From NCBI RefSeq assembly GCF_900107935.1, contig NZ_FNVG01000024.1, positions 1 to 64,000 on the forward strand: DNA of 64,000 nucleotides, read 5' to 3'. The DNA comes from Vibrio hangzhouensis (lineage in GTDB: Bacteria > Pseudomonadota > Gammaproteobacteria > Enterobacterales > Vibrionaceae). The notes below the pieces were generated by a model. It saw only the letters and a program-made list of their open reading frames with translations. It was not told the origin of the DNA and did no database searches. The position numbers and the translations under genes are program-made. Positions 1 through 8,021 of the stretch are shown in pieces (the first letter of the stretch is position 1; the number at the start of each line of letters is the position of its first letter).

Positions 1-66
1 CCTTTCTTTAAGTTTTAGAACAAAACGACCACTATTCCAACTACTGATCGTTTGTAATCAAATAGC

Positions 67-228
67 TATATACTCAAGTGACCTCAAGATGTAGGACTCA
101 GAGCTTCATCAAGGTGTTCAGTTCAAGGAAAATAGTTGAAGGAATGGCTATTCCCTTTCGAAGCTATTTGACGCAGAAATGAGCACCTTGATGAGCTCCC
201 AAAGGGCGAGTTTACTTGGCTTATATGC
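67..228 (+). repeat. Long palindromic dispersed intergenic repeat
   Basis: A non-coding element of about 160 bp that can fold on itself. GAGCTTCATCAAGGTG at 101-116 is complementary, with one bulged T, to CACCTTGATGAGCTC at 184-198. An inner arm (AAATAGTTG near 130-138) pairs with AAGCTATTT at 161-169. The outer ends, TATACTCAAGTGACC and GTTTACTTGGCTTATA, match the ends of the two shorter elements at 288-334 and 3795-3850, so the three are one family. The palindromic form and intergenic position resemble ERIC-like or MITE-like repeats of vibrios. It has no coding capacity of its own. Confidence 0.75.
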
Positions 229-281
229 TTTGTTAGCGATTTTCGATTTAGAGCCACTAGATCTTCAAATCACTGCCGCGC

Positions 282-1256
282 CTAGAAGCCAAGTAATTCT
301 CGCTGAACAAGCATCTTGAGGTTACTTGAGTATAGTGCCCTATCAAGGCTATAGTGCAGTGAGGCGAGTATCTCAATTGGAATGGCAACGGCAATATTTA
401 CATATTCAACAGCGTCGGATATGCCATAGACATAAGCGCAGTCCAAACCAGAGTATTCGGGTTTATCAGGTAAGGTAAATGAACCATTTTCGTTTGCTTT
501 GAGGTATCGACGTCCTTGCAGCTCGTAAACAACGTCCGCAAACAAAATCGGGCTCTGGCAAGTTGACACCAGATCCAATAAGTCCGTTTGTTGCAGGCAG
601 CCATTTAACTCATTAAAGTTAAAGGTCTTAATCATCAGTTGATTCATCACATTCATATCGATGTCAACAATCGTCGAGGACGTATGTATGCTATCAATAC
701 TGGAGATCTCGACCTCTAGCTGACATTTTGTAGAGTAGACCAGTCTTCCGTGTTCCACTCTAGTTGAGGCGATTACACAAAAATCGGACGACAAATGACA
801 GCTGTAACCGGTGGTGATTGGTATTGCTTTGCTGATACTGGCTTTGTTGCTCACCGAGATTTCGTGGTTTACCGCATCCATAAGTTGGGTTCTAGGAATC
901 ACCACGGTGCCATCAGGCAGCACGGAATGTGCTATGGAGTTAATAACTGCAGGCTTTAACTGAAACTGCTTCGGGACTGGGATTGCCACACCTTTATATA
1001 AGTGGCACCTCACACAAAATGAAAACTGATTCAAAATGCATCGCAAAACGATCGGCTTATCGCTAGCGGACAGGGGCTGATACGCGTAAATCCCACAACC
1101 ATAATCTTTGAACACTCCAGAGCCTTGTTCGCACCACACTTGTTGCGGAATTACATCCAATATTAGTCTGTGACTCTCTACTAGATAGGCCCATGAAAAC
1201 ACAAACAACCCGCTTTCAAATCTGATCAGGTGTCGGGAGTACCCTGTATCTTTCAT
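282..1256 (-). CDS. Hypothetical protein, 324 aa
   Basis: I do not recognise a family. The protein looks soluble: no signal peptide or membrane segment is evident. It has scattered cysteines, including an FCVRC motif near residue 80, but no known metal-site spacing. It lies 21 nt downstream of the EAL-domain gene on the same strand and is probably cotranscribed with it, which suggests but does not prove a link to c-di-GMP signalling. The last roughly 17 residues are encoded by a short dispersed repeat (288-334), so the original C-terminus may have been replaced by repeat insertion. The ATG at 1256 is the only convincing start seen. Confidence 0.6.
   Translation of the reverse strand: MKDTGYSRHLIRFESGLFVFSWAYLVESHRLILDVIPQQVWCEQGSGVFKDYGCGIYAYQPLSASDKPIVLRCILNQFSFCVRCHLYKGVAIPVPKQFQLKPAVINSIAHSVLPDGTVVIPRTQLMDAVNHEISVSNKASISKAIPITTGYSCHLSSDFCVIASTRVEHGRLVYSTKCQLEVEISSIDSIHTSSTIVDIDMNVMNQLMIKTFNFNELNGCLQQTDLLDLVSTCQSPILFADVVYELQGRRYLKANENGSFTLPDKPEYSGLDCAYVYGISDAVEYVNIAVAIPIEILASLHYSLDRALYSSNLKMLVQRELLGF
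288..334 (-). repeat. Short copy of the palindromic repeat
   Basis: Read on the minus strand, this 47-bp element starts TATACTCAAGTAACCTCAAG and ends GCGAGAATTACTTGGC. These are the two ends of the long element at 67-228 joined without its middle. It overlaps the last codons of the adjacent minus-strand gene, so it is part of a coding region. Confidence 0.75.
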
Positions 1257-1277
1257 CGCAATACCCTTTTTTAATAC

Positions 1278-3254
1278 TCAATGAGTTTGGGTGCGCAGCG
1301 GATACTTTAGTTCTTGCCTGATTTGGCCAGCCGACATTGGACGGTAGAAGAAATAGCCCTGAATATAGTCAACGTCAATGGATTTAAGAGTTTCAAGCTC
1401 AGAAGCTTTCTCTACTCCCTCTGCCACAACTTTAATGTCCAAATCATGCGACAATTGACGTAACATGTTTACGGCAAAATACTTCTGCTTAATCGCATCG
1501 ATATCCGAAATAAATTTTCGATCAATCTTCAATTCATCAAAATGAAAATCACTAAAATATGAAAATGATGAATTACCAGTGCCAAAATCATCCACCGCTA
1601 TTTTTACGCCTGCTGCTCGTATTCTCTCCAGTAGATTCGAGTTGTTGAAGTTATTCTCAAAGTAAGCAGTTTCAGTAATTTCTATAGTCACCTCACTATT
1701 TTCAAGAGGCGAATTGTCCACCAACTTAAACAATTCCTCCAGATGTGTGTAGTGCTTTCCAGAGTCTGCCAAAGAACAGTTAAGCGACAAATCAAGTTTG
1801 TAAGGCACTACCTGTTTAATTTCTACGAATTCAGAAATGGCTCTTTCGGCAACGATAAGGTCTAATTTGGAAATTAAGTTAAGCTCTTCTGCTAGATGAA
1901 TCATCTCTTGTACCGTGTAAGAAACATCTTTAAAACTGAACCTGCACAATGCCTCCAGTTTGACGACCTGACTGGTTTTGATGTCAACAATAGGCTGAAA
2001 ATGAACATCTATGCCGTTATTTCTAATCGCGTCGATAAGAAGTTGTTCCAGTCGTCTCTTGCGTATGTTCGCTTGTACCATTTTCTCATCGTAGAAATTG
2101 ACGCTACTCGAACTTGAATCATGCAAGTACATGGCCTGAACAGACTGTGAGATCACCTCGTCCATATTGGCCCGATTAAAACCATGAAGTGCGACACCGA
2201 TTTGTCCGTCAGCGATATCATTCACAAGGTGATCATCTAAATATTTGCGTAGCCCTTTGAAGAACTGCTTAATGCGCACATTGACGGTTCGTAACTCATT
2301 GATATCATCCTGTCTGATCGTAATCAGTACAACAAAAGTATTTCTTCCCAGATACCCAAAGCTGTCCATTTCATGAAAAGATTTGAGCGCACTGAGCACC
2401 TTATTCCTCGATTGGCGTTCGAGTTCACTGTAAAACCTTGGTTTAAAACTAAGAATTATGTGTTTGCCACCTTTTTTGGAAAGTTTACTGGCACTATGGC
2501 GAAATGCGACCTCGTCAAGAATCTCCCCTGATACCAGTTTGATGTCTTTGATATTGCTCGTGTCTTCAGCCGCTGAATGTTGCTGGCCGAAGAAACTGTA
2601 TACGTACATCAGACTGTTATCAGACAATGCGAGCCTTTTAACTCTGACGGTTTCAAGATGCACTTCCGACTCTCGAGAATGAGTTATCATTGCCCCTTTC
2701 CAAACACCAAGCAGTTCGATCATCCCCTTAAATGCCTTGATGTGTTTCTCGTCGCTTTGAAACAGAGGAGTGTCTGCAATGTCTCGACCCACGATACTGA
2801 CAATTGACACGTTATGCTCATAGCACAGCCGAGTGTTCGCAAACAATACCTCATGGTTTTTGCTAGTAATCATGATGCCACGCGAAGGATCGTCCAACAG
2901 ATGCTCCACGACAGCCAGAGACTCGGTGTTCCGATCAACCGTTGACAGCAACTGAACACTGCCTTTTACTGAATTATCAGCTATCAGATAAATCTCAAAC
3001 TTCACCACCAATAGCTGTCCCCGGGAAGTTTCAAGGGCGACTGGCAGGGCTGTAGGTAGTCCATTGAACTGCACGTCGCGCACGGACGCCAAAATTTGAT
3101 TAATGTTCGCCATGGATGGCGCCATAATAAGCTGCGCATTACTTCGAAAGCCCAACAAATTTTGCCAAAATGCCCCGGATGATACCGACGAGGTCACCTC
3201 AGACAGATGTTCAGACCAAAACACCTTATCGGCTTGTTCCTTCTCGGATAGCAT
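1278..3254 (-). CDS. PAS-like/degenerate GGDEF/EAL c-di-GMP phosphodiesterase
   Basis: 658 aa. The C-terminal EAL domain (about residues 400-650) carries the signature LEALCRF, the catalytic IAVDDFGTG loop, ELKIDRKF and VVAEGVE, so the residues needed to hydrolyse c-di-GMP appear present. The middle (about 260-390) resembles a GGDEF domain, but the active-site loop reads GYLGRNTFVVL instead of GGDEF, so diguanylate cyclase activity is not expected. The first 230 residues look like one or two PAS-type sensor regions, with no membrane segment, so the protein should be cytosolic. The 324-aa unknown gene follows 21 nt downstream. Substrate chemistry is well supported by motifs; the input signal is unknown. 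Confidence 0.88.
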   Translation of the reverse strand: MLSEKEQADKVFWSEHLSEVTSSVSSGAFWQNLLGFRSNAQLIMAPSMANINQILASVRDVQFNGLPTALPVALETSRGQLLVVKFEIYLIADNSVKGSVQLLSTVDRNTESLAVVEHLLDDPSRGIMITSKNHEVLFANTRLCYEHNVSIVSIVGRDIADTPLFQSDEKHIKAFKGMIELLGVWKGAMITHSRESEVHLETVRVKRLALSDNSLMYVYSFFGQQHSAAEDTSNIKDIKLVSGEILDEVAFRHSASKLSKKGGKHIILSFKPRFYSELERQSRNKVLSALKSFHEMDSFGYLGRNTFVVLITIRQDDINELRTVNVRIKQFFKGLRKYLDDHLVNDIADGQIGVALHGFNRANMDEVISQSVQAMYLHDSSSSSVNFYDEKMVQANIRKRRLEQLLIDAIRNNGIDVHFQPIVDIKTSQVVKLEALCRFSFKDVSYTVQEMIHLAEELNLISKLDLIVAERAISEFVEIKQVVPYKLDLSLNCSLADSGKHYTHLEELFKLVDNSPLENSEVTIEITETAYFENNFNNSNLLERIRAAGVKIAVDDFGTGNSSFSYFSDFHFDELKIDRKFISDIDAIKQKYFAVNMLRQLSHDLDIKVVAEGVEKASELETLKSIDVDYIQGYFFYRPMSAGQIRQELKYPLRTQTH

Positions 3255-3400
3255 GCATTTCTCACTTATTTATCAAAACCGCCAACTGGTCATACTATTA
3301 AATTAGAAGGTTTTTATATGAAATCAAACCAATATTCGTAGCAATTAAAGTTGATTAACAGACAATCCATTCTAGGTTGTAGGAAACAGGCACAAGGAAT

Positions 3401-3790
3401 ATGATCGTGAGCTATCTTTATGTTGAAAACATTTATGATGAACAATACTGCATGATTCCTCCACCCAGGACCCAGCTAAGCTTGGGCGATATCCCAGAAG
3501 AGGAACTGGAGATAAGAGAAATACTGGAGTGCTGGTGCAAGACGGGTCTATCACCATATATTGACGCGCAGTTAAGTAAGCACAATTATTGGCAGCAAGT
3601 TCGCGTTTTTAGTCGATTAAGCCGCACATTAGACACGTTATTTAGATGCAGAGCCTACTATTCTGCCGCGAAAAGAATCATCTCACTTTGGGAAGTTAAT
3701 TCACTGGAAAAGCAATATCTCGACTACTTGTTAACCAAACATTCAACCTGCCACAACTCAGAAATTCGACAAATACTATCAACATTTTAA
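3401..3790 (+). CDS. Small protein, paralog of the next gene
   Basis: 129 aa, no family recognised. An acidic N-terminal motif (IPEEELEIREILECW) is followed by a helical region and a C-terminal LEKQYLDYLLTKH segment. The same layout is found in the 126-aa protein at 3932-4312 (LPIEEIEVREMVEAW and VKERLNYLLSKV). The two are diverged tandem paralogs. AAGGA at 3394-3398 is very close to the ATG at 3401; the GTG two codons later (3407) has better spacing and is an alternative start. No signal peptide or membrane segment is seen. It is divergent from the EAL gene and separated from its paralog by a short dispersed repeat. Confidence 0.6.
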   Translation: MIVSYLYVENIYDEQYCMIPPPRTQLSLGDIPEEELEIREILECWCKTGLSPYIDAQLSKHNYWQQVRVFSRLSRTLDTLFRCRAYYSAAKRIISLWEVNSLEKQYLDYLLTKHSTCHNSEIRQILSTF

Positions 3791-3794
3791 TTGG

Positions 3795-3850
3795 ATATAC
3801 CCAAGTGATTTTCGCTAAACCAAGCATCTCAAGGTGACTTGGGCATATAT
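3795..3850 (-). repeat. Short copy of the palindromic repeat
   Basis: A 56-bp element with near-complementary ends (ATATACCCAAGT and ACTTGGGCATATAT). Over most of its length it matches the copy at 288-334, including the core TCGCTxAAC followed by AAGCATCT. It sits between the two small paralogous genes, so it may have inserted into an older operon or after the duplication. Confidence 0.75.
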
Positions 3851-3931
3851 CATTCATCTTTCAAACTCATTAATAGCTCACAGTTATCAGCCATGCTATT
3901 CTTTAGTGGTAGTAAGCAGCCAGACTGATTC

Positions 3932-4312
3932 ATGTATAAATACGTCAATGACAAATTCGATTGCGAATATAGCCAACCCCTTCCGACTCAGGACTCATAC
4001 ACCGAGGAGGAGTTGCCTATTGAAGAAATTGAAGTGAGAGAAATGGTTGAGGCTTGGTACCAAAGTGGCTATATGCGTGTTTTTGGGGCAAACGATGAAA
4101 GTACGTCAGGTGGTAAAATGGCCCAGTCGCTCCGAACTCGCCAGACAGAAGAGCGCCTGACTAAACTCGAAACAACCCTGACGCACGTTCTCAAACATCG
4201 ATCGTATCAGGCGGCCTTCCAACGCCTGCTGACCACATTAGAACCATCTCCTGTAAAAGAGCGCCTCAACTATTTGTTGAGCAAAGTAAAAAAGCAAGCT
4301 ATTCGCCACTGA
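3932..4312 (+). CDS. Small protein, paralog of the preceding gene
   Basis: 126 aa, no known family. It shares with the 129-aa protein at 3401-3790 the acidic motif EEIEVREMVEAW near residue 35 and the terminal KERLNYLLSKV helix, while the middle (residues 50-90, with KLETTLTHVLKHR) has diverged. Helical content and charge suggest a small adaptor or binding protein, but that is inference only. No strong Shine-Dalgarno sequence precedes the ATG at 3932. It is convergent with the RpoS-like sigma factor gene, whose stop lies 20 bp away. Confidence 0.6.
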   Translation: MYKYVNDKFDCEYSQPLPTQDSYTEEELPIEEIEVREMVEAWYQSGYMRVFGANDESTSGGKMAQSLRTRQTEERLTKLETTLTHVLKHRSYQAAFQRLLTTLEPSPVKERLNYLLSKVKKQAIRH

Positions 4313-4332
4313 GCATTAGCAGCAAAGCCAGG

Positions 4333-5202
4333 TTAACCTAACCAACCATCAAACTGGAGCTTGTTTTGCAATTTATTGATACCTTCTTGTTGTAACTGAC
4401 GCACTCTTTCCTTTGATAGCCCAAACATATCGCCAAGGCTGTCCAGAGTCAGCACCTCCTTACCAAACAAGCCAAATCGATGAATGACGATATCGCGATA
4501 CTTGTCTGGAAGTGACAGAACTAACTTTTCAAGGCTTTGATGCAGTTTTTCATTGTGACAAAGGTCATACGGTTCAGGGATCGCCTCTGAGCGACAATTT
4601 TCAAGACTTTGGTACTCTTTGTCAGCGATATCGACCGATGCACTGGACTCAATAAAACCACTCATATGGATTAAGTCGCTGACGTGTGACTGAGTTCTTG
4701 CGGTCTTGTCGGCGATTTCTTTAACTGAGGGGGAGCGTTTTAGATCATTGACAATCTCCTTAGTTTGCCTGGATAGCCGATTGATTTCTTTTATCACGTG
4801 GACAGGGAGCCGGACCGTTCTCCCCGTATTCATCAACGAGGACTCGATACTTTCCCGGATCCACCATACTGCATAGGTGCTAAATCTGAATCCTTTATCG
4901 GGCTCGAACTTATCTATCGCCTTTATCAACCCAAGGTTGCCCTCTTCGATAAGATCTAGGATGGTATGATTACTCAGCCCTCTTTTGGTGTAACTGCGTG
5001 CTATCTTGACGACCAATCTAAGGTTGGATTCAATTAGTACATCTCTGGCACTCTTATCTCCGCTTCGTGCCAACGTGGCATAGTGATATTCCTGTTCAGG
5101 CGAAAGTAAATCAATACCGACAACCTCATGAATGTACTGTGAGTAAAAATCGGTACTTTTTGTATCACTCGGATGATTAAGCCTTTCTATCCTTGCGCTC
5201 AT
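4333..5202 (-). CDS. RpoS-like group 2 sigma-70 factor
   Basis: 289 aa from the ATG at 5202, which has AGGAG seven bases upstream; the frame stays open to 5301, but those starts lack a ribosome site. Regions 1.2 to 4 can be followed. Region 2 includes NLRLVVKIARSY, DLIEEGNLGLIKAIDKF and FRFSTYAVWWIRESIE. Region 3 follows RTVRLPVHVIKEINRL. The region 4 helix-turn-helix is LDSLGDMFGLSKERVRQLQQ. It is shorter than canonical RpoS (about 330 aa), and canonical rpoS normally sits with nlpD, which is absent here. It is therefore probably an accessory RpoS paralog such as the RpoX or RpoQ proteins described in vibrios; I cannot tell which. The divergent neighbour is an Hpt gene. Confidence 0.85.
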   Translation of the reverse strand: MSARIERLNHPSDTKSTDFYSQYIHEVVGIDLLSPEQEYHYATLARSGDKSARDVLIESNLRLVVKIARSYTKRGLSNHTILDLIEEGNLGLIKAIDKFEPDKGFRFSTYAVWWIRESIESSLMNTGRTVRLPVHVIKEINRLSRQTKEIVNDLKRSPSVKEIADKTARTQSHVSDLIHMSGFIESSASVDIADKEYQSLENCRSEAIPEPYDLCHNEKLHQSLEKLVLSLPDKYRDIVIHRFGLFGKEVLTLDSLGDMFGLSKERVRQLQQEGINKLQNKLQFDGWLG

Positions 5203-5499
5203 GATCAAACTCCTATGATTTATCGCGCCCCTAGCCAACTTGTTATTATGATGTGATCTGGACCGCACAGTAAGCATAGACGCGTTTAAGTTATGCATCA
5301 AAATTTACACCGATATGATCATAGAGATTTCATTATTTTTAATTAAAAAGTTTAAATTTCCTTCCATTTCACCAGCTCCGTTTAGATGGACACCACGAAA
5401 GTAGATGGAAAGCCAAAATCTGTACTATTCTTGTAACTAACTGAAGTAGATAGAATATATAATTAGAAGTCAGCGCATTGGCGGTAAAGGGGAATGGAA

Positions 5500-5835
5500 A
5501 TGATCAACTTTGATGTGTTACGCAGCTATATGGATGACGATGAGGACATAATTCAGGCAGTGTTCACGGCATTCTTAGAGGAACACGAAGACGGTTCAGA
5601 TAAAATCCTGTCACACTATACAGCGCAGAACTGGAGTGATTTATTTCTTACCGCCCATTCTCTCAAAGGTATCCTATCTAGTTTTGGTGAATCCGATACA
5701 GTAGCCAGATTGCAATCCATTGAAAATGCGACCAGAGACGGTATCGCTCCCCACGAAGACGACGTACAACATGTGATTAAAGGACTTGCAGTAATAAACC
5801 AGCAGGTTATCGATTACCTTGCCTCGGCCAGTTAA
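5500..5835 (+). CDS. Stand-alone histidine phosphotransfer (Hpt) protein
   Basis: 111 aa. The whole protein is one Hpt four-helix bundle, with the phospho-accepting histidine in TAHSLKGILSSFG (about residue 52). Such proteins relay phosphate from hybrid kinases to response regulators. Two ATGs compete, at 5494 and 5500: the strong AAAGGGGA at 5486-5493 abuts the first but is correctly spaced from the second, so 5500 is preferred. No kinase or receiver gene lies nearby; its divergent neighbour is the RpoS-like sigma factor. The nudL gene starts just after it. The partner kinase is unknown. Confidence 0.85.
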   Translation: MINFDVLRSYMDDDEDIIQAVFTAFLEEHEDGSDKILSHYTAQNWSDLFLTAHSLKGILSSFGESDTVARLQSIENATRDGIAPHEDDVQHVIKGLAVINQQVIDYLASAS

Positions 5836-5857
5836 CCAAGGGCTAGCAGTACAAATA

Positions 5858-6451
5858 ATGACCAAATATGAATTTCTAGAACGATTTCAGCTTCATCAAC
5901 TTGCCGACTATCATGCGAGTTCAAAAATACGCACAGCCCATATCCGCATGGATAACCTGAGACAAGCAAGTGTTCTCATTGGTTTGGTCGAACGCAATAA
6001 CCGATTGAATGTCATCTTAACCAGACGAGCTCAACACCTCAAACATCATCCGGGTCAGGTAAGCTTCCCTGGTGGAAAAGTAGAAAAAAATGACAGAACG
6101 ATTATCGACACCGCTCTTAGAGAGGCAAAAGAAGAAATAGGGCTCCACTATGAACAGGTTTCCGTGATTGGTCAGCTTCCTAAACTGGTCACAGTCACAG
6201 AATTTCATGTCACACCTGTTTTGGCTTTTGTTGACAGTAATTACCAGCCTGTCATTGATGCCAATGAGGTGGATACACTCTTTGAGGTTCCGTTGGAATT
6301 CCTCGCGCGCGCAGAAAATATGTCTGCTGTTAACTTCACTGTACGTGGGGCCACTCACCGAGTCTTGTCTATTCCCTATAAAGAGCACTTCATTTGGGGC
6401 GTCACAGCACAAATTATTGAAAGTTTACAAACACAGTTACAACTAAGCTAA
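5858..6451 (+). CDS. nudL: Nudix CoA pyrophosphatase NudL
   Basis: 197 aa from the ATG at 5858 (MTKYEFLERF). The frame opens at 5819 but would overlap the Hpt gene. The UPF0035-type motif LKHHPGQVSFPGGKVE precedes the Nudix helix TALREAKEEIGL, the combination found in enzymes that hydrolyse CoA and its derivatives to phosphopantetheine and 3',5'-ADP. The E residues of REAKEE bind the catalytic metal. Length is close to E. coli NudL (192 aa). It follows the Hpt gene by 22 nt and may be cotranscribed with it, though no functional link is known. Confidence 0.9.
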   Translation: MTKYEFLERFQLHQLADYHASSKIRTAHIRMDNLRQASVLIGLVERNNRLNVILTRRAQHLKHHPGQVSFPGGKVEKNDRTIIDTALREAKEEIGLHYEQVSVIGQLPKLVTVTEFHVTPVLAFVDSNYQPVIDANEVDTLFEVPLEFLARAENMSAVNFTVRGATHRVLSIPYKEHFIWGVTAQIIESLQTQLQLS

Positions 6452-6681
6452 CAATATTACAACCACAGCCAATCGTTTGCTCAAACTCTCATTAGAAAAA
6501 CTAATGGCAATACTTAGTCAAACTAATCTCTGGCACGTAAAAAACGTGACCCAAATAACGAAACCATCATTAGTGTCAATATCCCAACACAAATCATGAC
6601 CTAGATCTAATTTTTGCGTGAGAAAAGCATGCAAAATTGCCCCCGACTTATTTCCTGTTCCCAAAAAATGAGTATCAAACT

Positions 6682-7932
6682 ATGACTACCACAACTACTG
6701 CGGCAGCGAGCCGCTCTACGTCCAAGTGGACCTATAAAGATTTCACCTGGGCCCTCTCACTATTTGGCACAGCGGTTGGCGCTGGCGTACTTTTCCTTCC
6801 AATTAAAGCAGGTGCTGGCGGTTTCTGGCCATTAGTTATCCTAGCCCTAATCGCAGCACCAATGACTTGGTTTGCACACAAAAGCCTGGCGCGCTTCGTT
6901 CTTTCTGCTAAGAATCCAGAAGCAGACATCACCGACACAGTAGAAGAACACTTTGGTAAAACAGGTGCGAACCTCATCACTTTTGCTTACTTCTTCGCTA
7001 TCTATCCAATCGTACTAATCTACGGTGTAGGTATCACAAACACCGTTGATTCATTCCTGGTAAACCAAATGGGTATGGAATCTATTCCACGTTGGTTGCT
7101 ATCAGGCTGTCTGATTGCGGCAATGACTTGTGGTGTAGTATTCGGTAAAGAACTCATGCTGAAAGCAACTTCAGCGATGGTTTACCCTCTAGTATTCATT
7201 CTATTAGCGTTGTCTCTATACCTTATCCCTGATTGGAATACATCAATGATGAGCGTGAGCCCAGACTGGGGTTCAATGCCTTCAGTTATCTGGCTAGCGA
7301 TTCCTATTATCGTATTCTCTTTCAACCACAGCCCAATTATCAGCCAGTTCTCTAAAGAACAGCGTCGTGTCTACGGTGAAGATGCAGTTAAGAAGACTGA
7401 CATGATCACTGGCGGTGCAGCGATGATGCTAATGGGTTTTGTCATGTTCTTCGTATTCTCTGTCGTTCTGTCTCTATCTCCAGAACAACTGGCCATCGCA
7501 CAAGAGCAAAACATCTCTGTTCTTTCTTACCTGGCTAACGTTCACGAATCACCACTGATTTCTATCCTTGGTCCTGTTGTAGCGTTCGCAGCAATCACTT
7601 CAAGCTACTTTGGTCACTTCCTGGGTGCACACGAAGGTCTTGTCGGTCTAGGTAAATCTCGTTCTAAAGCGCCAGTTTCTATGATCGAGAAAGCGTCTCT
7701 ACTATTCATCGTTATCACTACTTGGATTGTAGCTATTATCAACCCAAGCATCCTGGGCATGATTGAAACCATGGGTGCGCCAATGATTGCCGCTATCCTA
7801 TTCTTGATGCCTGTATTCGCAATGAAAAAAGTACCCGCTATGGCGAAGTACAAAACATCAGCGCCTGTACAAATCTTTACAGCAATCTGTGGTATTGCAG
7901 CAATTACTTCTGTAATCTACGGCGCTTTTTAA
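6682..7932 (+). CDS. sdaC: Serine transporter SdaC (HAAAP family)
   Basis: 416 aa from the ATG at 6682 (MTTTTTAAAS); the longer frame from a TTG at 6637 adds an unlikely leader. About 11 hydrophobic segments cover the protein, starting with WALSLFGTAVGAGVLFLPI, the glycine-rich first helix characteristic of the hydroxy/aromatic amino acid permease family. The gene directly downstream is L-serine dehydratase, the same pairing as E. coli sdaCB, so serine is the likely substrate, taken up by ion symport across the inner membrane. A hairpin with a T-run separates it from sdaA. Confidence 0.93.
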   Translation: MTTTTTAAASRSTSKWTYKDFTWALSLFGTAVGAGVLFLPIKAGAGGFWPLVILALIAAPMTWFAHKSLARFVLSAKNPEADITDTVEEHFGKTGANLITFAYFFAIYPIVLIYGVGITNTVDSFLVNQMGMESIPRWLLSGCLIAAMTCGVVFGKELMLKATSAMVYPLVFILLALSLYLIPDWNTSMMSVSPDWGSMPSVIWLAIPIIVFSFNHSPIISQFSKEQRRVYGEDAVKKTDMITGGAAMMLMGFVMFFVFSVVLSLSPEQLAIAQEQNISVLSYLANVHESPLISILGPVVAFAAITSSYFGHFLGAHEGLVGLGKSRSKAPVSMIEKASLLFIVITTWIVAIINPSILGMIETMGAPMIAAILFLMPVFAMKKVPAMAKYKTSAPVQIFTAICGIAAITSVIYGAF

Positions 7933-7978
7933 TTGACTTTGTCAGTTGAACATCTCGATTAAACAATAACGATAATAT

Positions 7979-8005
7979 AAGCCTCCATGTACTTTGGGGG
8001 CTTTT
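7979..8005 (+). terminator. Hairpin between sdaC and sdaA
   Basis: AAGCCTCC (7979-7986) pairs with GGGGGCTT (7996-8003), with one G-T wobble and a 9-nt loop, and runs into CTTTTCT. It ends only 17 nt before the sdaA start, so it may be a partial terminator that sets the sdaC:sdaA ratio. Confidence 0.65.
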
Positions 8006-8021
8006 CTAGAGGTAAATCAGT

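Noticed and set aside
3372-3557. 61-aa minus-strand ORF
   Set aside because: Antisense to the small gene at 3401-3790, which has a paralog next door and so is the real coding frame.
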